Positions 25,137 through 34,329 of a stretch of 64,000 nucleotides of DNA are shown in pieces (the stretch's first letter is position 1; each line of letters opens with the position of its first letter). The stretch lies in the NCBI GenBank assembly GCA_947500585.1, contig CANMSN010000005.1:1-64000 (forward strand), written 5' to 3'. This stretch comes from an uncultured Flavobacteriaceae bacterium (GTDB lineage: Bacteria > Bacteroidota > Bacteroidia > Flavobacteriales > Flavobacteriaceae). The position numbers and the translations under genes were made by a program. The notes beneath the pieces were generated by a model. That model searched no databases, was not told where the DNA came from, and worked only from the letters and a program-made list of their open reading frames with translations.

Positions 25137-26566
25137 AATTGAGTGGGTAAGGGTTAGTAATTAAATAATATGTACACGATTAAACGCACCCAATTATGGG
25201 TATAATTTCTAGTACAATAAAAAATTGCTAAAAATAATACTTGAGGAGAATTGTTATAAATTTATTACAAATATTTGAAATAAGAAAATTAAACTTACAA
25301 CTAATTTAAAAAACCGCTTTAATGAACAGCAAGTGTCTCATGCTTTTTCTCTATTCTTAATATATTTTAAAAAATTCACGTTCTGTTTTATGCCCAGAGA
25401 AGAGTATTATATTTTGAATAAGCTTAACTGTCGCTTAGTAATTTATGCAAAAGTTTTTTATACCTGTAAGTAATGAAAAGAGAGTTTTTAAAACTCATTT
25501 AAAACAAAGTAGTTAATTCAAAATATGCTGAATTGAGTAAATGCAGATAATTAATCTTTTATTCCGCAGCATCTGGAAGGTATAATTGTGTTTAATTTGG
25601 GGACTCTATAGTAATTAACTTATATCCAAATTAACAATTTTAGGTATGATTATAAGTTTTCAAAATGTTGGAGTTACTTCCTAAATTGACTCAAATGGGT
25701 GCTAAAATTGTTGGGATAATTGATATCGTTTGTGGTGCATAGCATCCATAACGCTTCCCCGTATTTTGGATTAACCATAATATCTATAAATCCTAGTATT
25801 CCTAAATTTATTAACTTAAATAAAGTGGAGTTTGGCATCCACAAGAAGGTGTTTTTGATGGGCATAATTAAGAAACTCTAGAAGCTAAAAAATTAAGTTG
25901 AGGATCATAGTCTCCTATTGGCGATGTAACATCTAAATTAAAATGGTTAATGACATTTGGTATCATTAAATGTTCTTCCATAATTACACACACCTTTTGT
26001 AATCTATTTTTTTTGTCATTAAATTATGCGTAAATAATAGATTTACAGTCTCTTAGATTATTATAGTAATAGTTTTAATTATAAATTACAAAGGTAGATA
26101 CGATTACTGGTACTAATACTGTAAAGTAGTAATATGATAATTGTGAATGTTTGATTAATGAAATGATAGTTGTTTGGAGGTTATATGTTGTTGTACTAAT
26201 GTACCATTTGCAGATAAAGAAATTTTTATGTGTTTAATATGCTGATTTAAAGATGATTGTGATACAATATTTTATTTCATTTCTAATGGAATAATCCATT
26301 TATAGTAGATTTTAAGTGTGTATTTTTATGTATAAAAACTTAGATATTAAGCAAATTGTTTAAAAACTGTAACAATATGCGCAAAAAAGCTACTGTAATT
26401 TATCCTTAAAAAATAATAAGAATTTAAGCTTACATAGGGATTTTAGTTTTATATCTTTATACAAGAAATAATCCGAAAGGAGGGTTGTGAAAAAAAGCCC
26501 CTTGATAGTGACGTATCAAAGAGCTTATTGTCAAGTTAAATATTTAATAATTTAATCCATTCTGAA
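25137..26566. other. Gene-poor, AT-rich stretch of the element
   Basis: About 1.4 kb with no convincing gene. Two short minus-strand frames (25868-25981, 37 residues; 25674-25865, 63 residues) look like remnants with no recognisable domain. Near 26500-26521 a dyad TTGATA-GTGACG-TATCAA sits downstream of AAAGGAGGGTTGTG, which opens a 22-codon GTG frame. This might be a leader or operator but is unproven. Confidence 0.4.
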
Positions 26567-26680
26567 ATGAGTATTATTAAAATCAAACCCAAGCAATTAA
26601 AGTATAGTTTTAAAATTACTTTTAAAAAAGTAAATGAAGGTTATATTTTAAAAATTAAAAATCTTTTTTCTTTAGATTAA
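26567..26680 (+). CDS. Possible 37-residue basic peptide
   Basis: Opens MSIIKIKPKQLKYSFKITF and ends KIKNLFSLD. It is basic, with no transmembrane segment, and is followed within 22 bases by a strong hairpin terminator on the same strand. Its placement beside the integrase and its own terminator are the only support. It could be a small control protein or chance. Confidence 0.3.
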   Translation: MSIIKIKPKQLKYSFKITFKKVNEGYILKIKNLFSLD

Positions 26681-26701
26681 AGATTATTAACAAATTTAAT
26701 C

Positions 26702-26738
26702 AAAAAACCGTTATTATTTATTTGGTAGCGGTTTTTTT
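26702..26738. terminator. Bidirectional terminator downstream of the integrase-proximal small ORF
   Basis: AAAAAACCG (26702-26710) pairs with CGGTTTTTT (26729-26737). There is a T run on each strand, so it can stop transcription from both the small plus-strand ORF and the integrase gene, whose stop is 84 bases away. Confidence 0.8.
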
Positions 26739-26821
26739 ATTTTTAATCGTAACCCCTAAAGTGTTAAATATAATGTTTTAGTTCACAATTTTAGACGTTA
26801 TATAAGTTCTTTTATTTCTTA

Positions 26822-28057
26822 TTAATTTAACATATCCATCGCATCATCTAAAACATCACTTCCAAAATCTTGTAAATATGCTTTTGTAACAGATTCACTA
26901 GAGTGCCCCATAAGCTGACTAATTACACTTTCTTGGACATTGTTAAATTTTAAATGAGTGGCAAAACTATGTCTTGCTACATAACTTGTAAGGCTCTTTT
27001 CGATACCAACAGATTCAGCAATAAATTTTAATCGCTTATTAAACTCTCTTAAACGTTTTTTATATCTATAATGAATTTGTATGTCCGTTAAATTGTGCTT
27101 GTGTATAATTGGAAACACATAATTTTCGTTTTCGGTTAGAATATTATTTTTAAAATGTTTTAAAATATCTATTGCCTCATCTCGAAGTTTAAAGTTAAAA
27201 TTGCCTTTGGTTTTCTGTCGCTTATAAACTAGTCTTTCATTACTTACATTTTCCCATTTTAAATATGTCATATCTTTAAAATTCATACCACCTGCATAGT
27301 AGCTGAATAAGAACATTTTGTATGTTACTTCATATTTTGGATGGATAGTAATATCAAAAGACTTAAAACATTCAAAGTCATCTTTGCTAATAGCTATTTT
27401 ATTTGATTTGGATTTGAGTTTAGCTACTTTATAGGCTTTGAAAGGATAATTCGATTCTTTAGCGTATCCATGAGTTATAGCTTTATTAAAGGTTGCTCTT
27501 ATGTCACGCATTCTTACTCCAATACCACCGTCTGTTCCTCCTCTAGCTTTTAAAAAACTCTCATATTCTTCTAAAAATGCTGGGGTTATCTGTTTAAATT
27601 TTAAATCGGTAATTCTCTTTGATTCAACAAAACGAAATAGAGAATTATGAGTGTCTTTTAAAGTTCTTGCAGAACCAAATCGTTTTTCGCTTTCTAATCT
27701 TTCAATCCGATCATTAAAAAATTTACTCACGGCAATTTCTTTTACTCTATGTGCTTTTGCTTCCTCTTTGTAAGTTTTGATAATGTCATCTAAATCAAAA
27801 TTGATTTCTTGCGCCTCTAAATCGTCTATAGCATTTTGAAGCCTAGTATTCAGTTTGCCTAATTTTTCATTAATGGTTTTGTATTTTGGGTAGTTTTTTC
27901 TTAATCTTTTATTTTTAACATCCCATTCTTTTTTTGTACAAGAAAAAGGCAACGTTATTATTTTAGATTTGTTTCCTAAATAAATTTTAAATATTATCGG
28001 GTAAGTGTCATCCTTTTTTGGTTTGTTTTCTCTGAGTAATAATTGATATGTCGCCAT
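26822..28057 (-). CDS. Tyrosine recombinase, integrase of the tRNA-Asn element
   Basis: 411 residues. An N-terminal Arm-DNA-binding domain (about 1-90) and a SAM-like core-binding domain (about 105-200) precede the catalytic domain. Catalytic residues: Arg362-His363 (ARHSFATH), His385 (GHSS) and the nucleophile Tyr394 (AYLQDF). The box I arginine appears replaced in YYAGGMNFKDM, as reported for several Bacteroidota integrases such as IntDOT. The gene starts 18 bases inside the GGTCAAG arm sites and 151 bases from attR, the classic place for the element's own integrase. Confidence 0.95.
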   Translation of the reverse strand: MATYQLLLRENKPKKDDTYPIIFKIYLGNKSKIITLPFSCTKKEWDVKNKRLRKNYPKYKTINEKLGKLNTRLQNAIDDLEAQEINFDLDDIIKTYKEEAKAHRVKEIAVSKFFNDRIERLESEKRFGSARTLKDTHNSLFRFVESKRITDLKFKQITPAFLEEYESFLKARGGTDGGIGVRMRDIRATFNKAITHGYAKESNYPFKAYKVAKLKSKSNKIAISKDDFECFKSFDITIHPKYEVTYKMFLFSYYAGGMNFKDMTYLKWENVSNERLVYKRQKTKGNFNFKLRDEAIDILKHFKNNILTENENYVFPIIHKHNLTDIQIHYRYKKRLREFNKRLKFIAESVGIEKSLTSYVARHSFATHLKFNNVQESVISQLMGHSSESVTKAYLQDFGSDVLDDAMDMLN

Positions 28058-28074
28058 TAATAATTAATTTATTA

Positions 28075-28093
28075 GGTCAAGTTCTGGGTCAAG
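28075..28093. repeat. Right integrase arm-type sites (GGTCAAG pair)
   Basis: GGTCAAG at 28075-28081 and 28087-28093, 12-bp period, matching the left pair at 8546/8558. They lie between the integrase start and attR. Being within the integrase leader, binding here could also repress the integrase. Confidence 0.75.
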
Positions 28094-28207
28094 TTTATGT
28101 GTCAAAAATAGTAAAAATTTGTAAATTGTTGACAAGGTTTTAATGCTTATTTTGCTTATTTTCAGTACATTTGAAATAAAAAGTAATAATAAGAAAAATG
28201 TATGCTC

Positions 28208-28255
28208 TCTGACTGTTAATCAGAGGGTCCTTGGTTCGAGCCCAAGAGAAGGAGC
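28208..28255 (+). repeat. Right attachment repeat (attR), 3' copy of tRNA-Asn
   Basis: Exact 48-base copy of 8447-8494. It lacks the acceptor 5' strand and D arm, so it is not a tRNA gene but the second copy made by integration. It marks the right end of the element. Confidence 0.95.
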
Positions 28256-28267
28256 TAGCAAATTTAA

Positions 28268-28300
28268 GGCTTCAGAGAGCTATCACTCCTGAAGCCTTTT
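28268..28300 (+). terminator. Hairpin after attR
   Basis: GGCTTCAG (28268-28275) pairs with CTGAAGCC (28289-28296) and is followed by TTTT. It is either the original tRNA-Asn terminator or the left end of another element. A very similar hairpin follows the tRNA remnant at 55337. Confidence 0.8.
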
Positions 28301-28302
28301 TA

Positions 28303-28320
28303 TTTGCACGTAATTTGCAC
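28303..28320. repeat. TTTGCAC pair with 11-bp period (junction 1)
   Basis: TTTGCAC at 28303-28309 and 28314-28320, just after the hairpin. The same heptamer pair with the same period occurs at 55384-55401 after a similar hairpin and a different tRNA 3' end. The layout mirrors the GGTCAAG arm sites, so these may be arm sites of another integrase type. Confidence 0.55.
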
Positions 28321-28438
28321 ATAAAACGACTTTTTTTCCTTAAAATTTTTATTTAATACCAAATGGCATTAAATAATACCAAAACCTATAAATTCCAGTA
28401 GCTTTAGTTAATAATTGTCACTCCACAGTAGTAACAAA

Positions 28439-28465
28439 AAAGCTTCTCATCATCGATGAAGCTTT
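28439..28465 (-). terminator. Terminator of the esterase gene
   Basis: AAAGCTTC (28439-28446) pairs with GAAGCTTT (28458-28465). On the minus strand the stem runs into a T run. It lies 27 bases after the esterase stop. Confidence 0.75.
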
Positions 28466-28491
28466 CTTCCAAAAAAATTAAATTAAACTAA

Positions 28492-30009
28492 TTATAATTT
28501 CACAAGTTTAATGGTGTTTTCTTCACCTAAATTATTGGCTACTTTAACCAAATAAATACTTTGTGGTAAATCAGAAATATTAAAAGCATGTCCCTTTCTA
28601 AAATCGCCACGAAATGATTTTATAGTTTTACCTGTAAGATTATAAATTTCTATTTTGTTAATATTTTTATTTATTGAAAATGAACTGTTAGTTGGATTTG
28701 GAAAACAAGAAATCCTCTCGAGTTCTAGATCTACAATAGAAAGTGAATTCACTTCAACAATAGAGAAAGTAGACTCATCACCCTCATTAGTTAGTGCATG
28801 CATACCTGCAATGCCATTAGTAGAATCAAGATATAATCGTCTTTCACCATCAGAACCAAATGGAGCTGTAATATGATAAACTCTTTCACCATGCGTTCGT
28901 TCTTCCATTAAAAATTTAGTCCAACCTCCAGAGGAGCTTGCTGTTAACATTGTTGCAATTCCATTATTATTCGACTGAAGCCTTGGTCTATCACTTTCCG
29001 AAGCTAATTGTATGTGATATAACCCATCATCACCACTATATATAAATTTCCAAATTGTAGTAGCATTTACAGTAGTTGGTTCTACTGCAGTAGCAAAAGT
29101 ATCGCTGCCATTTGCAGCTAACCTTTTACCTGCTTGCGACTGAATATAATATTCTTTGTTAGGGTCTGGGCTAAAATGAGTAATTCCGTTTGGATTAGGT
29201 TCAGGAATGGTTACGTCGATATCGCTATCATTAACCCCCATTGCGTGTAGCATTTTTATAGCATAGCGAGCTCCTAAGATCTGTTGAGATAATGCATCAA
29301 AATGAATGTTATCTGCTGGTACAGTAGTAAGCCCCTCTGCGCTAACTACAGCAGTATTTGTAACTGAGATTGTTAGTTGGCTAATTAAATCGTAATTAAA
29401 ATTTAAATAGTTTTTCTCTTCGTATGATAATTCACCTGCTATAAAAGGCAAATTGGAATTGCCGAATTCTGTTCTTAAACCTTCAATTATTGGAGTAAGT
29501 TCTGCTATATAAGTAGATCGAGCATAATTAGATTCACCTTGATGCCATATTATACCTGCTAACTGGGAACCTGTACCTGCTTCTTGTAATGCTAAATGTG
29601 TTCTTGCAACTGCTTCTGCATAATAGTTTTGTGAAGCACCTATTTCCCAAGCATCAATAGATGAACCACCACGTGCATTAACAACTAGCCTTATTTGATC
29701 TCCTGTATTATCATACATAGCTTGTCCAAATGTGTATCCTAAATTATAACCTTGATCTATACTAGTATTACGTATTGTAGAATAATTGTTAAGTGCTGGC
29801 GTAGCTTTCTCGAACACTCCTGAATCATTTAATACCATTACATTATCTAATTCAACGAGAGGAGTCGATAATTCACCTTTACCTGCTGCGTTAGATTGAC
29901 CTATAATTAAAAATACTTTAGTGTTTTGAGCTATCATACTTAATGGAAGCACTACTAACATTATCATTAACAAAGCAATTACCCTTATTTTTTTTACCCT
30001 TATTTTCAT
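28492..30009 (-). CDS. Secreted SASA-type carbohydrate esterase with T9SS tail
   Basis: 505 residues with a Sec signal (to about 27). Residues about 30-255 form an SGNH/SASA esterase: block I LIIGQSNAAGKG with the catalytic Ser, WHQGESN (block V-like), and DNIHFD carrying the catalytic Asp/His pair, as in CE6 and sialate O-acetylesterase relatives. Residues about 270-415 look like a beta-trefoil-like or RICIN-like carbohydrate-binding module. The last 80 residues (ISCFPNPTNSSFSI ... LVKL) are a type A Por secretion sorting domain. It likely removes acetyl groups from the glycan targeted by this locus. It is downstream of, and probably co-transcribed with, the GH29 gene (52-base gap). Confidence 0.82.
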   Translation of the reverse strand: MKIRVKKIRVIALLMIMLVVLPLSMIAQNTKVFLIIGQSNAAGKGELSTPLVELDNVMVLNDSGVFEKATPALNNYSTIRNTSIDQGYNLGYTFGQAMYDNTGDQIRLVVNARGGSSIDAWEIGASQNYYAEAVARTHLALQEAGTGSQLAGIIWHQGESNYARSTYIAELTPIIEGLRTEFGNSNLPFIAGELSYEEKNYLNFNYDLISQLTISVTNTAVVSAEGLTTVPADNIHFDALSQQILGARYAIKMLHAMGVNDSDIDVTIPEPNPNGITHFSPDPNKEYYIQSQAGKRLAANGSDTFATAVEPTTVNATTIWKFIYSGDDGLYHIQLASESDRPRLQSNNNGIATMLTASSSGGWTKFLMEERTHGERVYHITAPFGSDGERRLYLDSTNGIAGMHALTNEGDESTFSIVEVNSLSIVDLELERISCFPNPTNSSFSINKNINKIEIYNLTGKTIKSFRGDFRKGHAFNISDLPQSIYLVKVANNLGEENTIKLVKL

Positions 30010-30061
30010 TAATATTTAGTTTAGTTTTTTATTGTTCCTGAATTTTACAAAGCCTTTATTT

Positions 30062-31180
30062 TTAACTTAAGATTGATTCCCATCCTTCGGTTCTAATTAA
30101 TTTACCTACTTCTCTTAAAACTTTTACATCTTCTGGATGCATTTCTCCTGAGGGTAAAGGACCAGTGTTTAACAATAGGTTAGCTGGATAAGAATTTGCT
30201 TTTTTAAGCATTTTAATTACGTCTTCTTTTGTTTTATGATTTCCGTCTTGTGTTTTCATGTAACCCCATCCTTTTTTTTGTAGATGATCACAAATTTCTA
30301 GAGGTTTGCTTGGTTTTTTGTCTGCTTTATATTTACGTTCTGGAGCTAGAAAATCTTCAGTTCCTAACATGCCTTGTTTATAAGATACTAAAACTTGAGG
30401 TTGCTTATAATGAATTAAATCATACAATTCTTGACATTTAAAAAGATTCCTATCTCTTGAAGCTGGTGTCGAAAAACCATCTAACCAGATACCAGCTACA
30501 TCGGGAAACATGTCTAATAATTCATTGACTTGATTCGTCATAAACTCTAAATAAATGTTTAAATCGTTCTCTTCGCCATATTTATAGTAAGGCTCTTGAA
30601 TTTCAAATTTAGGTCTTGCAGCTCCTCCCCATTCCCCATTGTTTGGTGCATGTGGATGTCTCCAGTCTCTACCATGTGAATAATAAAGAAATAAGGCGAT
30701 TCCCTTTTTATTACATTGCTCAGAAAGTTCTGCTATTAAATCTTTTTTTGCAGGAGAATTTGTACTTTTAAAATTGGTATATTTTGTATCCCACAAACAA
30801 AAACTATCATGATGTCTTGTTGTGATGTTTATATATTTCATACCAGCTTCTAAAACTAAATCGGTAATAAAATCGGCATCAAATTTTTCAGCAGTAAATT
30901 GGTCTTTAAGTTTCGCATATTCAGCGACATGAATTTGTTCATTGTATTGCACCCATTCATGTCTACCTAGGATAGAATATAACCCATAATGAATAAACAA
31001 ACCATAACGTGCATTTTTAAACCATTCTATAGAGGCTTCTCTTGGGTTCTTTAAATATAGGTCCTTATAATTTTTCAAATAATTTGGAATATGTATTTTT
31101 TTCTCATTAATACAACTAGGAAGGATTAAAGTAGCGGCACTTGCCAAAGCAGTGTATTCAAGAAATTTACGTCTGTTCAT
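30062..31180 (-). CDS. Alpha-L-fucosidase, GH29
   Basis: 372 residues, short for the family (catalytic barrel only). The N-terminus NRRKFLEYT followed by LILPSC suggests a Tat-like or Sec lipoprotein signal with Cys23. GH29 features: WFKNARYGLFIHYGLYS (53-69), TRHHDSFCLWD (121-131), and the nucleophile Asp234 in GIWLDGF. The acid/base residue cannot be fixed by eye. It would remove fucose from a complex marine or plant glycan. It has its own upstream repeat box at 31276-31303. Confidence 0.93.
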   Translation of the reverse strand: MNRRKFLEYTALASAATLILPSCINEKKIHIPNYLKNYKDLYLKNPREASIEWFKNARYGLFIHYGLYSILGRHEWVQYNEQIHVAEYAKLKDQFTAEKFDADFITDLVLEAGMKYINITTRHHDSFCLWDTKYTNFKSTNSPAKKDLIAELSEQCNKKGIALFLYYSHGRDWRHPHAPNNGEWGGAARPKFEIQEPYYKYGEENDLNIYLEFMTNQVNELLDMFPDVAGIWLDGFSTPASRDRNLFKCQELYDLIHYKQPQVLVSYKQGMLGTEDFLAPERKYKADKKPSKPLEICDHLQKKGWGYMKTQDGNHKTKEDVIKMLKKANSYPANLLLNTGPLPSGEMHPEDVKVLREVGKLIRTEGWESILS

Positions 31181-31275
31181 TTTATATTAAAGTTTTAAAT
31201 TAAAAATGACTGTTGCTATAATTTTACAATAATTACAAAATTAGGTTTATTGAAAAGATTAAAAACCACTGTATT

Positions 31276-31303
31276 GTTGCATATAATAGCTCAATATGTT
31301 GCA
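31276..31303. promoter_or_regulatory. Candidate HTCS operator before GH29
   Basis: GTTGCA at 31276-31281 and 31298-31303, exactly 22 bp apart in direct orientation, 96-123 bases upstream of the GH29 start. The flanks are also alike (ATT or TAT before each, A after each). Same pattern as boxes at 34302, 41382, 47521 and 47667. Confidence 0.6.
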
Positions 31304-31429
31304 CATTAAAAAATTGTTTTGTCTATATAATTTAACTTATAAATTGTTATAGAAAGACAGATATAGGGTCTAGTCTAGTAAATGAAGTTATTAACTTAAA
31401 GACAAGTTTTAAAAATATTTTACATGCAT

Positions 31430-31468
31430 AAAAAAAATCCAATGAATTTAAATTCACTGGATTTTTTT
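31430..31468 (-). terminator. Terminator of the GH30-like gene
   Basis: AAAATCCA and TGGATTTT enclose the palindrome TGAATTTAAATTCA, with A and T runs on the outer sides. It lies about 77 bases after the stop of the GH30-like gene on the minus strand. Confidence 0.8.
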
Positions 31469-31544
31469 GTAAATCCAACCTATTTAATAAGCTTAATAAG
31501 TTGATTTTAACATAAATTTTATTATGTCATTTATGTTAAAGGTA

Positions 31545-33089
31545 TTAGTTTGTTATTACAAGTTTATTATTAAATATTTCTTTTCCAGCTTCTACAGATA
31601 ACAAATACATTCCCGATGTAAGATTTTTATTGACAAGTATTTCAGTATTATAATTTTTTATTTCTGAAAACACTTCTTTTCCATCTAAAGAAAATATTTT
31701 TATTCTTACTTCTTTTATATCTGTAATTTTCGGAAGGTTTAATTTAAAATTCCCTTTTGTAGGATTTGGTATTATTTCTAACTCATTAGAAGTTATTATT
31801 ATGTCCTCTTCAATAATAACGTTTTTATCGTTGCTAGTTTTACTAGCAACAGATTTATTTAAAGGTATATTTAGGTGAGTATAACCATTGGCTGGACAAG
31901 TTACATTCCAACTAGTATTTCCATTTAAGGTATAAGTATTACTTGTTCCTGTATTTGAATTATCCCAAATTTTCCGTGTTACAGTTCCGCTAACACTATA
32001 CCCATTTGTTAAATTAATAGCTACTGTTTTATTATTATTACTTGTATTAAGTATATGAATATTTATTGTAGAATTATTTCCAAATGAAACAACTTTTATA
32101 GCATTATCATTACCGTATGAATTAATGACTTTGCCCCAAGCATTATTTACTATATTTTTAAAACCAGAATACTTAATAGGTGGTGTGTTTCCATTTGCAT
32201 AAACAATTCTATTACATGCTTGATAGAAAATAACGGCCTCAACTCCAGATCTAAGTGCCGGAAATATATTATTCAAACCTGCTATCAATCTATCTATATT
32301 ATCATTGGTACTATATCTAGTAGATTCCGTATACCAAACTGGATCAGCAGAAGCACTTACTAGAGATGCCCAAGTTGAATTCCAATTACTCTCTCCCAAT
32401 GTGTCGTCGTCATAAAAGTGAGAACCAATTATATCTGTCCTATCTTCAACATCATCAACATCTGCTACAGATGTAGATAGTGCCCAACGTTCTAATCCTA
32501 CTTTTTTTGTTGCCCCTAAATTGTTCATTTGGTCAAACACTTTACGATGATCTGAGTCATCTGCAGAATCTTCATTCCAAGGACCCAAATAATCAATAGT
32601 AATACCAGCATTATTCATTTTTGTCATAAAGCTATCTAAATAAGTGGCATAAGTAGTAAGATTTAAACTGTAAACATTATAAGAACAACAACCTCTCCAC
32701 GAAGCAGGAAACTTATGTTCTCCGTGGTAATCTGTTCCGTAACCATCACCGTTAGCAATACTGGCAAATATTTTCACATTTGAATTTACAGCTTTTACAG
32801 AATTAATAACTTCTATCACATCATCATAAATAGGATCTGAAATTGGTTGTAATGCAAATATTGGCACTCTTAGTATTCTTAAGTTCATTTCATCAAATAG
32901 TTTATCTGAAACAGTTGAAGTGTTACCATCTGCATAATTTTTTATAGTCAATTTTGCATCACCGCCAAAAGTAACAGCTTGATAACTAGTACCTGGATTA
33001 ACTGTAATTGTCTGTGATGTTACTAATGGTGCTACTAAAAATAATAGTAAGAAAAATCTAATTGATAACTTTAAAACATTTTTTTTCAT
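31545..33089 (-). CDS. Secreted clan GH-A glycoside hydrolase, GH30-like, with T9SS tail
   Basis: 514 residues. A Sec signal ends near VTSQ. A TIM-barrel domain (about 30-340) carries LRILRVPIF (70-78), the acid/base Glu173 in LGPWNEDS, and the nucleophile Glu255 in VWYTES, the beta-4/beta-7 arrangement of clan A. A beta-sandwich (about 340-425) follows, as in GH30, then a type A Por sorting domain (LEIIPNPTKGNFKL ... LVIT). GH30 members include beta-1,6-galactanases, xylanases and glucosidases. With a GH2 and sulfatases nearby, a galactan is a reasonable guess. NED in place of the common NEP is notable. Family-level assignment is uncertain. Confidence 0.75.
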   Translation of the reverse strand: MKKNVLKLSIRFFLLLFLVAPLVTSQTITVNPGTSYQAVTFGGDAKLTIKNYADGNTSTVSDKLFDEMNLRILRVPIFALQPISDPIYDDVIEVINSVKAVNSNVKIFASIANGDGYGTDYHGEHKFPASWRGCCSYNVYSLNLTTYATYLDSFMTKMNNAGITIDYLGPWNEDSADDSDHRKVFDQMNNLGATKKVGLERWALSTSVADVDDVEDRTDIIGSHFYDDDTLGESNWNSTWASLVSASADPVWYTESTRYSTNDNIDRLIAGLNNIFPALRSGVEAVIFYQACNRIVYANGNTPPIKYSGFKNIVNNAWGKVINSYGNDNAIKVVSFGNNSTINIHILNTSNNNKTVAINLTNGYSVSGTVTRKIWDNSNTGTSNTYTLNGNTSWNVTCPANGYTHLNIPLNKSVASKTSNDKNVIIEEDIIITSNELEIIPNPTKGNFKLNLPKITDIKEVRIKIFSLDGKEVFSEIKNYNTEILVNKNLTSGMYLLSVEAGKEIFNNKLVITN

Positions 33090-33234
33090 GATTTTAATTT
33101 TTTAAATTATTTGAATCAAAACTATTAAAAGTAAAAATTAAATACGTCTCATTTTAGTAGTACAATTGTTGATTTTTCAACAAAAAATAAGTATTTAACT
33201 TATTCTAAAAAAGAAAACACATAAAATAATAAAA

Positions 33235-33263
33235 AAAGCTGCTAATATATTATTAGCAGCTTT
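33235..33263 (-). terminator. Terminator of the LamG gene
   Basis: AAAGCTGCTAATA (33235-33247) pairs perfectly with TATTAGCAGCTTT (33251-33263) around a 3-base loop. It lies 20 bases beyond the LamG gene stop and flanks the GH30-like gene's upstream region. Confidence 0.88.
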
Positions 33264-33282
33264 ACTATATTTAAAATAATTT

Positions 33283-34230
33283 TTATTTTTTTACCGCTTT
33301 AACAGTACCTAAATCTACTCCTTCAGAATCCTTGCACTTTAGCATATAAATTCCGCTATTTAAATCGCTTACATCTAAACCATTATCTACTTTTTTAAAT
33401 GCTATTTTAGCGCCAAGTATGTTGTAAATTTCTACCGAACTTATTTTGTTAAAGGAAAAATATATACGATCTTCAACAGGATTAGGATAAGCCTTAAAAG
33501 ATATGTTTTTAGCATTATCGTTTACTCCAAGAACACTAGTATTGTATAGATTTAAAATAAAAGAATCTGCTGCTGCTCCTGTATAAATTCGAACATCATC
33601 TATAGCTCCTTGAAAACCTCTGGTTGGTGGATCTGCGTTGTAATCATTACCAACTCTCAATTTTGCTACTGTTGTGTTTACATTTGTCCAAGTTCTATTA
33701 TCTATATTAACTCCATTTACAAATAATGTAGCTGTATTGTCAGAGTTATCAAAAACAACAGCTATATGATACCAAGTACCAGTAGTAAGTGGAGATGCAA
33801 CAGCATTAAAACCAGAACCTTGTATTTCTATTCTAGCCTTATCTCCTTGAGCACCAAAAGTCCACCTTGTTCCTGTTGATGGTGCACCAAGTCCTATTAC
33901 ACCTAGACCTCCATTACTAAATGTTGTAACTTTTATCCATGCTGCCATAGTACGAGATTCATTACCGTCAATTTCAAAATCTATAGCGCTTTCTAAATAA
34001 TCTGCTGCTGCAAAACCAGATATAGCACCATTTGCAGTTCCATCTTGACCAGTTTCAAAAGAGGGGGTAAAACCTGTTGAAGCCGATAAGTTGTATGTGG
34101 TCGTTTCATCATTTAAGTTATTGTTGAAATTGTAATGAGCAATTAAGGTTTGCGCTTCTAACCAACTAAAAGCCATTAAAGACATTAATACCAAAAATGG
34201 TGTTTTTAAAAAAGTAATTTTTTGTTTCAT
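33283..34230 (-). CDS. Secreted LamG-domain protein with T9SS tail
   Basis: 315 residues. A Sec signal ends near LEAQ. Residues about 28-225 form a concanavalin-like LamG domain (LIAHYNFNNNLNDETTTYNL, TMAAWIKV, WYHIAVVFDNSDNTATLFVNG, GAIDDVRIY). The C-terminal 80 residues are a type A Por sorting domain (AYPNPVEDRIYFSF ... VKAVKK). No catalytic signature is seen, so it probably binds glycan at the cell surface. A repeat box lies 72-99 bases upstream. Confidence 0.85.
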   Translation of the reverse strand: MKQKITFLKTPFLVLMSLMAFSWLEAQTLIAHYNFNNNLNDETTTYNLSASTGFTPSFETGQDGTANGAISGFAAADYLESAIDFEIDGNESRTMAAWIKVTTFSNGGLGVIGLGAPSTGTRWTFGAQGDKARIEIQGSGFNAVASPLTTGTWYHIAVVFDNSDNTATLFVNGVNIDNRTWTNVNTTVAKLRVGNDYNADPPTRGFQGAIDDVRIYTGAAADSFILNLYNTSVLGVNDNAKNISFKAYPNPVEDRIYFSFNKISSVEIYNILGAKIAFKKVDNGLDVSDLNSGIYMLKCKDSEGVDLGTVKAVKK

Positions 34231-34301
34231 TTTATATTTTATTTAAATTTAGTAATGCAAGGCAAGTTATTCAATATAGTGCTAAAAAATATACCTTAAT
34301 T

Positions 34302-34329
34302 GTTTCATAAATGGGCGTAAAATGTTGCA
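34302..34329. promoter_or_regulatory. Candidate HTCS operator before the LamG gene
   Basis: GTTTCA (34302-34307) and GTTGCA (34324-34329) in direct orientation, 22 bp apart, 72-99 bases upstream of the LamG start. Confidence 0.6.

Noticed and set aside
25674-25981. Two short minus-strand ORFs (63 and 37 codons) as genes
   Set aside because: They are in different frames, have no domain and no promoter, and lie in a decayed stretch. They could be remnants but cannot be supported as genes.
8494-28255. Self-transmissible ICE or prophage
   Set aside because: No relaxase, coupling protein, Tra genes, capsid or terminase could be recognised in any frame.
28208-28255. Second tRNA-Asn gene
   Set aside because: It has only the anticodon arm to 3' end; the acceptor 5' strand and D arm are missing, so it is an att copy.
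33155-33185. TTGTTGATTTTTCAACAA dyad before the GH30-like gene as an HTCS box
   Set aside because: It is an inverted repeat without the GTTGCA core or the 22-bp direct spacing seen in the other boxes.
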